Shown piece after piece: positions 1-5,254 of a DNA stretch of 5,743 bases (position 1 is the stretch's first letter; each line of letters starts with the position of its first letter). The position numbers were made by a program, and so were the translations under genes. Location of the stretch: contig JAQQAK010000215.1 in NCBI GenBank assembly GCA_028527945.1, positions 1 to 5,743 on the forward strand, read 5' to 3'. The notes under the pieces were generated by a model, which did no database searches, was not told where the DNA came from, and saw only the letters and a list, made by a program, of their open reading frames with translations. This DNA is from Spirochaetaceae bacterium. Its GTDB lineage: Bacteria; Spirochaetota; Spirochaetia; UBA9216.

Positions 1-95
1 TGATTAAAGGAAATTAAACCCAAGACAATAAGAGGGACAATTATAACAATAATTCCACTAGTTATTAACTTAAAACCAATCTTTAACTTTTTCAC
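1..95 (-). CDS. Methyl-accepting chemotaxis protein, N-terminal fragment (runs off left edge)
   Basis: Reading leftwards from a GTG at 93-95, an open frame of 31 codons continues to the window edge. It begins MKKLKIGFKLITSG and is followed by a strongly hydrophobic run (about residues 12-29, rich in Ile, Val and Leu) ending in ISFN. A short basic head of the 'K-x-K-I-G-x-K-L' type followed at once by a transmembrane helix is typical of the N-terminus of membrane chemoreceptors, whose periplasmic sensor domain follows. A strong GGAGG lies six bases upstream and fixes the GTG start. The gene lies 78 bases downstream of cheD on the same strand, which supports a receptor identity because CheD acts on receptors. 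The ligand-binding and signalling domains are outside the window, so the sensor type is unknown. Another membrane sensor with a similar N-terminus, such as a histidine kinase, is possible. Confidence 0.72.
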   Translation of the reverse strand, partial: MKKLKIGFKLITSGIIVIIVPLIVLGLISFN

Positions 96-101
96 AAAAA
101 T

Positions 102-106
102 CCTCC
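102..106 (-). promoter_or_regulatory. Strong ribosome binding site (GGAGG) of the chemoreceptor gene
   Basis: On the minus strand GGAGG is followed by a six-base spacer and GTG (93-95). It is the best Shine-Dalgarno match in the left part of the window. It is the main reason for accepting a 31-codon edge fragment as a real gene start. By contrast, cheD just upstream has no clear Shine-Dalgarno, so translation of the receptor may be much stronger than that of cheD. Confidence 0.75.
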
Positions 107-135
107 AATAATTATTCACTACAGAAAACCATTTC

Positions 136-166
136 AAAAAAGCTTATTGCCAACCCCTGCTCTTTT
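136..166 (-). terminator. Weak hairpin with T-run between cheD and the chemoreceptor gene
   Basis: On the minus strand AAAAGAGC (159-166) can pair with GCTTTTTT (136-143), giving eight pairs including one G-T wobble around a 15-base loop. The 3' arm is itself T-rich. It begins eight bases after the cheD stop. It could be a leaky terminator that lowers receptor expression relative to cheD, or an RNA-processing hairpin. The stem is mostly A-T, so a chance fold is quite possible. Confidence 0.28.
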
Positions 167-173
167 AAAACTT

Positions 174-713
174 TTATTTGCTCAAAAAAAATATTTTATG
201 TTTAAAAACCTTTTTATATTCATTCATCTGCGCTCCAAGAGGAGTCTCTGAGTAGTCAATCATTTTTTGGAGTACTTTAAATGTATCCGTATAAAAATAA
301 ATCTTTCTGGCTTTGCTGCCTCCAATATTGGTACTAATGATTTCAATATTTGCTTTACGTAAAAAATCTTTACAATAAGTTATTGTTGTACCAATAATTC
401 CTTCGTATTCTTTTTTCTCGTCAATTAGAATACTACCACCAATTAATTTAGCCTGTAAAGCATTTTTCGTAGCTCCAAGATCAAGCATACTGCCAACAAG
501 TCGTTCTAAAGGATTTATTTGATCATGTTTGCCTATGAGAAATTGATTCATTCCACCTATTCTGCCAACAGGATCGTACAAAATAGCAACAATGCACTCT
601 CCTACTAAAGAATGAATAAGCATTCCTTTAGCTGAAACAAAAAACTCTCCAGGTGATATATGAATAGCTTCTTTTTTACAAAGTTTATCATAAAAACAAT
701 ACATGATAATCAA
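174..713 (-). CDS. cheD: CheD-family chemoreceptor glutamine deamidase with catalytic His replaced by Gln
   Basis: CheD proteins are cytoplasmic deamidases/amidohydrolases that convert specific receptor glutamines to glutamate, and in some bacteria they partner with CheC. Family signatures are clear: ISPGEFFVS (residues 19-27), the nucleophile region VGECIVAILYDP with Cys40, RIGGMN (51-56), LGA (79-81), AKLIGGS (88-94) and IGGSKARKIYF (110-120). In Thermotoga maritima CheD the catalytic pair is Cys27 and His44, 17 residues apart. Here Cys40 is present but the residue 17 further on is Gln57 (codon CAA at 543-545). Position -6 from Cys, Thr21 in T. maritima, is His here, with Ser at -5. The length (179 aa) is slightly above the family norm, with a basic tail. 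The start is uncertain: TTG at 713 or ATG at 704 (176 aa). Neither has a clear Shine-Dalgarno, and the ATG seems the more natural choice. It is followed by a chemoreceptor gene on the same strand. Family assignment is firm; catalytic activity is doubtful. Confidence 0.88.
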   Translation of the reverse strand: MIIMYCFYDKLCKKEAIHISPGEFFVSAKGMLIHSLVGECIVAILYDPVGRIGGMNQFLIGKHDQINPLERLVGSMLDLGATKNALQAKLIGGSILIDEKKEYEGIIGTTITYCKDFLRKANIEIISTNIGGSKARKIYFYTDTFKVLQKMIDYSETPLGAQMNEYKKVFKHKIFFLSK

Positions 714-730
714 TGTTAAAAAATTACATT

Positions 731-736
731 ATTTTA
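731..736 (-). promoter_or_regulatory. Possible -10 box (TAAAAT) for the cheD-receptor unit
   Basis: TAAAAT matches the sigma70 -10 consensus at five of six bases and would start transcription about 20 bases before the cheD start codons. The -35 region 17-18 bases upstream is only T-rich (TTTTTA/TTTTAT) and is a poor match. I found no sigma28 or sigma54 signature here. In such AT-rich DNA this is weak evidence. Confidence 0.22.
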
Positions 737-769
737 TGCAAGTTTTTCAGTATATAAAAAATAATAAAA

Positions 770-835
770 AGCGGTTACGGCTCTGCTGTTATATTATAGT
801 ACAAATCCCAAGATTCAGAGCCATTTAATACCGCT
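770..835 (-). terminator. Two-part inverted repeat with T-rich flank downstream of pflB, probable terminator
   Basis: Two nested pairs of arms are present. The outer pair is AGCGGT/ACCGCT (770-775 with 830-835) and the inner pair is GGCTCTG/CAGAGCC (779-785 with 816-822). An internal bulge separates them and a 30-base region lies inside, which can itself form a small AATC-TTGG-GATT hairpin. In the pflB direction the outer arm runs straight into CTTTTTATTATTTTTT. The position 25 bases after the pflB stop and the T-rich tract argue for transcription termination. The long loop is unusual for an intrinsic terminator, so an mRNA 3'-end stabiliser or a protein site is an alternative. It also separates pflB from cheD. 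Confidence 0.55.
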
Positions 836-860
836 ATTATCTCAACACAAGAAACAGTTT

Positions 861-3101
861 TTAAACCGAAGCAAAAATGGTTCTGGCTATAACCTCTTTC
901 TGCTGAGCCTTTGTAAGTTTATGAAAATTTACAGCATATCCGGAAACCCTTATTGTAAGATTTGGATATTTTTCAGGATTTTCCATAGCATCTTCGAGCA
1001 TCCCCCTGTTAAGAACATTAACATTGAGATGATGCCCCTGTTTTAAGAAATATCCGTTTATTATACTGACAAGATTACCTCTTCGCTGAGATTCTTCACG
1101 ACCAAGAGTCTCTGGAGCGATGCTGAATGTATTTGAAATACCATCACGGCAGGCGCTATATGGTATTTTGGCCACTGAATTGAGAGAAGCAAGCGCTCCT
1201 TTTTTTTCGCGCCCATGCATAGGATTAGCTCCAGGAGCAAAAGGTTCTCCTTTTTTTCGACCATCTGGTGTTGATCCGGTTTTCTTTCCATAAACAACAT
1301 TTGAAGTAATTGTTAAAATTGAGAGAGTATGTTCAGCATCTCTATAAGTCTTGGTCTTTTTCAACAATGAAATAAACTCTTCAGTAAGCTCTTTTGCTAT
1401 TAAATCAACTCTGTCATCATTATTTCCGAATTTAGGAAAATCTCCAATAATCTTAAAATCAGTAACAAGCCCGGTATCATCAGCAACAGGCATTACTTCT
1501 GCATACTTAATTGCCGATAAAGAATCTGCCGCGACAGAAAGCCCAGCAATACCAAATGCCATATTACGTTTCACCTCAGTATCGTGTAGAGCCATCTGAA
1601 TCTTTTCATACGCGTATTTATCATGCATATAATGAATAATATTCATTGTGCTTACATATTTTTCACAAAGCCACTCAAGATATGACGAGAACTGTTTTCT
1701 GACCGTGTTATAATCAAGAATACCATTATTAAGAGAAGGACCTGCCGGAGCAGCATACTCTCCATTTAACTCATCACGGCCGCCATTTATAGCCAAGAGC
1801 AAGGTCTTTGCCAAATTACATCTAGCTCCAAAAAACTGCATTTCTTTTCCGACTTTCATAGCTGAAACACAACAGGCAATTGCGTAATCATCACCATAAA
1901 TGGGGCGCATTAGATCATCGTTTTCATACTGAATAGAATCAGTATCAGCAGATACTCCTGCACAGAATTTTTTAAAACTATCAGGAAGCTTCTCTGACCA
2001 GAGTATTGTAAGATTAGGCTCGGCAGAGCTTCCAAGATTATAAAGAGTTTGAAGAATTCTAAAAGAAGATTTGGAAACCATAGAAACACCTTCTTCTGTT
2101 ACCCCGCCAACAACCTCAGTTATCCACATAGGATCTCCGGCAAATAGTTCATTATACTCCGGGGTTCTAAGCTGTCTGGCACAGCGAAGCTTTAATACAA
2201 AATCATCAATTATTTCCTGAGCCGTTTCTTCAGTAAGAGTTCCTTCCTGAAAATCTCTTTCAAAATAAATATCGAAAAAAGTACTAACACGCCCCAAGGA
2301 CATGGCGGCGCCGTTTTGCTCCTTTATAGCGGCAAGATAAGCAAAATATGTCCATTGAACAGCTTCTTTTCCGTTTGCCGCGGGATTCTTTATATCAATC
2401 CCATACAGTAAAGCCATATCTATCAATTTTTTTAGAAAATCTATTTGTCGAAAAAGCTCTTCAAGAAGTCGAATATTATCTTCAGTCATAGGCTGTTTAG
2501 AAATTTTATCTTTATCAAGAACTTTTTCTTCAATAAGACGATCTACACCGTACAACGCGACTCTTCGGTAATCGCCTATAATACGCCCACGGCCATATGC
2601 GTCTGGCAATCCTGTTATCAGTCCGCAATGACGCAGTTTTTTTATTTCATCTGTATAAACCCTAAAAACTCCATCATTGTGAGTTGTTTTATATTTAAAG
2701 TAATCTTCAACATTTTCTGAAAGTTTCTCACCATAAGCTTCACAAGCGGTTCTTGCCATTCGAATACCGCCAAAAGGATTAACACTTCTTCTTAGTGGAG
2801 CATCTGTCTGGAGCCCAACAATTATTTCGTTTTCTTTATCAATATAGCCTGCGTCAAAGGTTAGAAGGGATGAAACTTTTTCAGTATCAATAGAAAGAAC
2901 TCCATCATTCTGCTGCTCTTTCTTCAAAAGTTTATTAAAAACATCATTAAGTTTTTTTGTTCTTTCTGTAGCATTAGAAAGAAAACTTTCATCGCCATAA
3001 TATGGTGAATAATTTGCTTTAATAAAGTCTCTTACATTAATCTCTGAAGACCAGAGACCTTCATTAAACTTCCGCCATTGTCCATGTTCCGCTCTTCGCA
3101 T
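861..3101 (-). CDS. pflB: Pyruvate formate-lyase (formate C-acetyltransferase), glycyl-radical enzyme
   Basis: Converts pyruvate plus CoA to acetyl-CoA plus formate in anaerobic cytoplasmic metabolism. The 746 residues align almost end to end with the 760-residue Escherichia coli PflB. Seen in the sequence: INVRDFIKANY near the N-terminus (21-31), TGLPDAYGRGRIIGDYRRVA (163-182), NGAAMSLGR (263-271), the catalytic Cys410-Cys411 in YAIACCVSAM, QFFGARCNLAK (422-432), SNVVYGKKTGSTPDGR (600-615), and the glycyl-radical loop RVSGYAVNF with Gly721. All catalytic residues are kept. The ATG at 3099-3101 is supported by AGGAG at 3108-3112 with a six-base spacer. The gene seems to be a single-gene unit: a riboswitch-terminator lies upstream and an inverted repeat downstream. 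The radical-SAM activase PflA needed to install the radical is not adjacent in this window. The gene does not resemble the glycerol dehydratase or HPD branches, because the double-cysteine motif is that of true PFL. Confidence 0.98.
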   Translation of the reverse strand: MRRAEHGQWRKFNEGLWSSEINVRDFIKANYSPYYGDESFLSNATERTKKLNDVFNKLLKKEQQNDGVLSIDTEKVSSLLTFDAGYIDKENEIIVGLQTDAPLRRSVNPFGGIRMARTACEAYGEKLSENVEDYFKYKTTHNDGVFRVYTDEIKKLRHCGLITGLPDAYGRGRIIGDYRRVALYGVDRLIEEKVLDKDKISKQPMTEDNIRLLEELFRQIDFLKKLIDMALLYGIDIKNPAANGKEAVQWTYFAYLAAIKEQNGAAMSLGRVSTFFDIYFERDFQEGTLTEETAQEIIDDFVLKLRCARQLRTPEYNELFAGDPMWITEVVGGVTEEGVSMVSKSSFRILQTLYNLGSSAEPNLTILWSEKLPDSFKKFCAGVSADTDSIQYENDDLMRPIYGDDYAIACCVSAMKVGKEMQFFGARCNLAKTLLLAINGGRDELNGEYAAPAGPSLNNGILDYNTVRKQFSSYLEWLCEKYVSTMNIIHYMHDKYAYEKIQMALHDTEVKRNMAFGIAGLSVAADSLSAIKYAEVMPVADDTGLVTDFKIIGDFPKFGNNDDRVDLIAKELTEEFISLLKKTKTYRDAEHTLSILTITSNVVYGKKTGSTPDGRKKGEPFAPGANPMHGREKKGALASLNSVAKIPYSACRDGISNTFSIAPETLGREESQRRGNLVSIINGYFLKQGHHLNVNVLNRGMLEDAMENPEKYPNLTIRVSGYAVNFHKLTKAQQKEVIARTIFASV

Positions 3102-3142
3102 TTACTTCTCCTATAGAAAAAAGTCTGTTTTTCTACCAGAGC

Positions 3143-3178
3143 AAAAAAAAACGCCCGGGCAGAAAAATCTGCCCAGAC
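3143..3178 (-). terminator. Intrinsic terminator in the pflB leader (expression platform of the riboswitch)
   Basis: On the minus strand GTCTGGGCAGA (3168-3178) pairs with TCTGCCCGGGC (3153-3163): 11 pairs with two G-T wobbles and a four-base T loop. One G (3152) and nine consecutive T follow (3143-3151). This is a textbook strong Rho-independent terminator placed before the gene, not after it, so it must be conditional. Its 5' arm reuses the CTGGGC segment and part of the pseudoknot strand of the upstream aptamer. Aptamer folding and terminator formation are therefore mutually exclusive. Confidence 0.9.
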
Positions 3179-3242
3179 GGTCGGCGTTATACTAAAGATC
3201 CTGATCCCCTGTGGTTACCCACTAATCCGTCAGTCTCAGGAT
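3171..3242 (-). ncRNA. ZTP (ZMP/AICAR) riboswitch aptamer, pfl-motif class, upstream of pflB
   Basis: Reading the minus strand from 3242: an outer stem ATCCTGA (3236-3242) pairs with TCAGGAT (3198-3204). Inside it is GACTGACGG, resembling the conserved GACUGGCG element of the pfl motif. A GTGG-GTAA-CCAC hairpin (3211-3222) capped by a GNRA tetraloop follows, then AGGGGA, like the conserved CGGGGA. After a linker comes GCCGACCGTCTGGGC, matching the hallmark 3' element CCGCCUGGGC. The GACGG at 3227-3231 is complementary to CCGTC at 3176-3180, which is the expected pseudoknot with covaried bases. Known biology: these RNAs bind ZMP/ZTP, a purine intermediate that builds up when 10-formyl-THF is low, and usually turn on purine and one-carbon genes. 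Here ligand binding would block the terminator and switch pflB on. Recognition is from memory of the motif, not a covariance search. Confidence 0.88.
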
Positions 3243-3248
3243 GTAACA

Positions 3249-3277
3249 ATCATAATTTAGCGGCAAGATTTTGTCTA
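3249..3277 (-). promoter_or_regulatory. Sigma70-type promoter of the riboswitch-pflB transcript
   Basis: TAGACA (3272-3277, five of six to TTGACA) and TATGAT (3249-3254, five of six to TATAAT) are separated by exactly 17 bases. The predicted start point, about seven bases after the -10 box, is the A at 3242, the first base of the riboswitch outer stem. Promoter and aptamer are thus positioned independently but agree, which strengthens both calls. Confidence 0.78.
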
Positions 3278-3399
3278 TAGCCAAAGAAGCCGAATAACTG
3301 AAAAGTTTAATTTTTAACAATAACACTTACAATAACCTCAAAAATTTTTCAATTTATTGAATTAAAACCACATTTGCAGTAAACAGTAAAAAATAACGT

Positions 3400-3428
3400 T
3401 TAAGAATAGACTCATTTACATTTATAAA
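3400..3428 (+). promoter_or_regulatory. Candidate promoter for the protease-rimK operon
   Basis: TTAAGA (3400-3405, four of six) and TATAAA (3423-3428, five of six) have 17-base spacing and would give a leader of about eight bases before the GTG at 3443. A competing pair, TAGACT (3407-3412) and TAATAT (3430-3435), also has a 17-base spacer but would start almost at the codon. The stretch between the pflB promoter and this point (about 3278-3399) shows only AT-rich sequence without clear signals. Confidence 0.32.
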
Positions 3429-3442
3429 CTAATATCCAAATT

Positions 3443-3937
3443 GTGGATAATATTTTAAACGATATTTCAACTCTTACTCCGTTAGGATGGAAAGAATGGG
3501 TTAGCTTTCCCGATTGGGAAATTGATTATATTAAAGCCAAGGTAGATACTGGAGCACAAACATCTACTCTTCATGCAGAAGAAATGACTATTTTTAATAT
3601 AGATAAAAAAATCATGGTCAAATTTAAAATTTACCCATGGCAGAACAATAAGGAAAACGGAAAAGAGGTAACGACAGAAGTCATAACATTCAGGAAGATA
3701 AGAAGTTCTTCAGGTTGCCTTGAAAAACGACCAGTTATAAAAACAACAATATCTGTTGCTGATAAAACCTTTGAAACAGAACTCACTCTGACAAATAGAC
3801 AATTAATGGGATTTAGAATGCTTATTGGAAGAAGAACTTTAGATAAAAAATTTGTCATAACAACAGCAAAGTCTTGTCTTGGTAAAAAAGCACCTAAAAA
3901 CATTATCAAATCAAATAATAGGAGCAGCTGCAAATGA
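3443..3937 (+). CDS. Retropepsin-like 'ATP-dependent zinc protease' family protein, RimK partner
   Basis: This 164-residue protein belongs to the small family usually annotated as ATP-dependent zinc protease (PF05618), whose fold and active-site motif are those of retropepsin-type aspartic proteases. Visible family marks are LGWKEWVSFPD (14-24), KAKVDTGAQTSTLHA (31-45) with the catalytic-type Asp35-Thr36-Gly37, a central RPVIKTTI strand (96-103), and MGFRMLIGRRTLDKKFVI (122-139), which ends the conserved core. The C-terminal tail is short and basic. The GTG at 3443 is the only start that keeps the conserved N-terminus; no Shine-Dalgarno precedes it, so initiation may be weak or nearly leaderless. 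The stop overlaps the rimK start as ATGA, so the two are co-translated. By association it may process or trim proteins modified by the ligase. No substrate can be read from the sequence. Confidence 0.85.
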   Translation: MDNILNDISTLTPLGWKEWVSFPDWEIDYIKAKVDTGAQTSTLHAEEMTIFNIDKKIMVKFKIYPWQNNKENGKEVTTEVITFRKIRSSSGCLEKRPVIKTTISVADKTFETELTLTNRQLMGFRMLIGRRTLDKKFVITTAKSCLGKKAPKNIIKSNNRSSCK

Positions 3938-5121
3938 ATCTTGCGATTCTTTCATGTGCGCCAAAATCATATAGCACACAAAGACTTAAAATAGCCGCAA
4001 AAGAACGTGGTCATGAATGCAATATTATAAATACTATGCGATGTGCCATTGACTTCTCAAGTAATGAACCGGATTTGCAATATAGAGGAGAACCTATTCA
4101 GGATTATGATGCAATAATTCCCCGGATAGGAGCATCAATAACATACTTTGGCACAGCCGTTGTCAGACAATTTGAACAAATGGATATCTATACACCAAAC
4201 ACCTCAAACGGAATACTTAATTCAAGAGACAAACTAAGAGCAACACAAATACTCTCAAGGCATGATATAGGAATTCCCGCAACAACATTTGTAAGAGATC
4301 GAAAAGATGTAAAAGCAGCGATAGAAAGAGTAGGAGGCGCTCCTGTAATTATAAAACTTCTGGAAGGAACCCAAGGTATAGGTGTAATTCTAGCACCAGA
4401 TCAAAAAGTTGCCGAATCAATTATAGAAACCCTGCACAGCACTAATCAAAATGTTCTTATACAGAATTTTATTTCTGAAAGCAAAGGCCGTGACATAAGA
4501 GCATTTGTTGTAGGAGACAGAGTTGTTGCTGCAATGAGAAGGACAGCACAGGGTGATGAGTTCCGCTCAAACTGCCATAGAGGAGCCGAAGCAAAGTCTA
4601 TAACACTACCAAAAGAGTTTGAGCAGGCAGCAATAAGGTCAGCTCAAATAATGGGACTAAAAGTGGCTGGAGTCGATATGCTTGAAGGTAAAGATGGCCC
4701 ACTTGTAATAGAGATAAACTCATCGCCAGGGCTTGAAGGGATTGAAAAAGCTTCCAAGCTTGATATAGCCGGATCAATAATTGATTACATATCAAATCAG
4801 GTTGCGTTTCCAGAACTTGATGTACGACAGCGCTTAACCGTAAGTACTGGTTACGGTGTAGCAGAACTTTTGGTAAAGGAAGACAGCCATCTTATTGGAA
4901 CAACCCTGAGAGATTCAGGGCTGAGAGAAAATGATATTACAGTTTTAACTCTTCACCATGGAACAGAGGTCGTCCCAAACCCCAAAGACCTCCGTATACT
5001 CGAGGCTAATGACAGATTATTGTGTTTTGGAAAACTTGAAGCAATGCGTAGTATGATTCCTAAAAGAAAACCACGAAGGCCAAAAGTAAAACCCCTTTCC
5101 AAAGACAATTTACCAGAATAG
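3934..5121 (+). CDS. rimK: RimK-family alpha-L-glutamate ligase with C-terminal RCK_C (TrkA_C) domain
   Basis: RimK is a cytoplasmic ATP-grasp ligase; in E. coli it adds glutamates to the C-terminus of ribosomal protein S6 and can make poly-alpha-glutamate. Residues 1-290 follow E. coli RimK closely: AILSCAPKSYS, DAIIPRIGASITYFGTA (59-75), the RDK at 98-100, VGGAPVIIKLLEGTQGIGV (133-151) with Lys141, the DIR at 187-189, FRSNCHRG (210-217), and the metal-binding Asp248, Glu260 and Asn262 in VIEINSSPGLEGIEK. All core residues are present. Residues of about 300-368 form an extra RCK_C-like domain (VAELLVKEDSHLIGTTLRDSG, then a NDITVLTL strand, and NDRLLCFGK), the ligand-binding domain of K+ channel regulators. 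A basic Pro/Lys/Arg tail follows (377-387). The length of 395 exceeds the usual 300 because of this domain. AGGAG at 3920-3924, nine bases from the ATG, is inside the upstream gene; the ATGA overlap shows an operon with the protease. Confidence 0.95.
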   Translation: MNLAILSCAPKSYSTQRLKIAAKERGHECNIINTMRCAIDFSSNEPDLQYRGEPIQDYDAIIPRIGASITYFGTAVVRQFEQMDIYTPNTSNGILNSRDKLRATQILSRHDIGIPATTFVRDRKDVKAAIERVGGAPVIIKLLEGTQGIGVILAPDQKVAESIIETLHSTNQNVLIQNFISESKGRDIRAFVVGDRVVAAMRRTAQGDEFRSNCHRGAEAKSITLPKEFEQAAIRSAQIMGLKVAGVDMLEGKDGPLVIEINSSPGLEGIEKASKLDIAGSIIDYISNQVAFPELDVRQRLTVSTGYGVAELLVKEDSHLIGTTLRDSGLRENDITVLTLHHGTEVVPNPKDLRILEANDRLLCFGKLEAMRSMIPKRKPRRPKVKPLSKDNLPE

Positions 5122-5254
5122 TAACCTTGGTTATAATTTCAAAACTTTAATTGCTTCAAGTTATAAACTTTTTCTTTCAAAACCTCTTTTAAACAACCGA
5201 ATAATTTTCCCCAAATAACAAGATTGCTTCATCTAAAAAGTAAAGGAAAGTTTT
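5122..5254. other. Convergent intergenic gap between rimK and the glycosidase
   Basis: This 133-base AT-rich gap lies where two genes end facing each other. The only hairpin I see near rimK is AAGTT-ATA-AACTT (5158-5170) followed by TTTCTTTC. It is too weak to call a terminator with confidence. No strong GC-rich stem is present for either direction, so termination may be Rho-dependent or use weak hairpins. Confidence 0.4.

Noticed and set aside
714..860. Sigma28 (flagellar/chemotaxis) or sigma54 promoter for cheD
   Set aside because: I found no TAAA-N15-GCCGATAA match and no GG-N10-GC pair with correct spacing; TTGCA near 741-745 lacks a partner GG.
1061..1599. Other frames inside pflB (1061-1300 minus, 1351-1599 plus)
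   Set aside because: Both are covered by the strongly conserved PFL reading frame and show no independent signal.
2445..2720. Plus-strand open frame opposite pflB
   Set aside because: It lies entirely inside pflB on the other strand, is low-complexity Phe/Ile/Lys sequence and has no family likeness.
3143..3242. Cyclic di-GMP, THF or other riboswitch classes for the pflB leader
   Set aside because: The GACUG element, GNRA hairpin, GGGGA and CUGGGC order fits the ZTP class. The other classes need conserved cores that I do not see.
3631..3933. Minus-strand open frame opposite the protease gene
   Set aside because: A shadow of the conserved protease frame, with no ribosome site or recognisable motif.
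4598..4795. Minus-strand Leu-rich frame opposite rimK, superficially membrane-like
   Set aside because: The Leu richness comes from the complement of the conserved rimK codons in this segment; no start signal.
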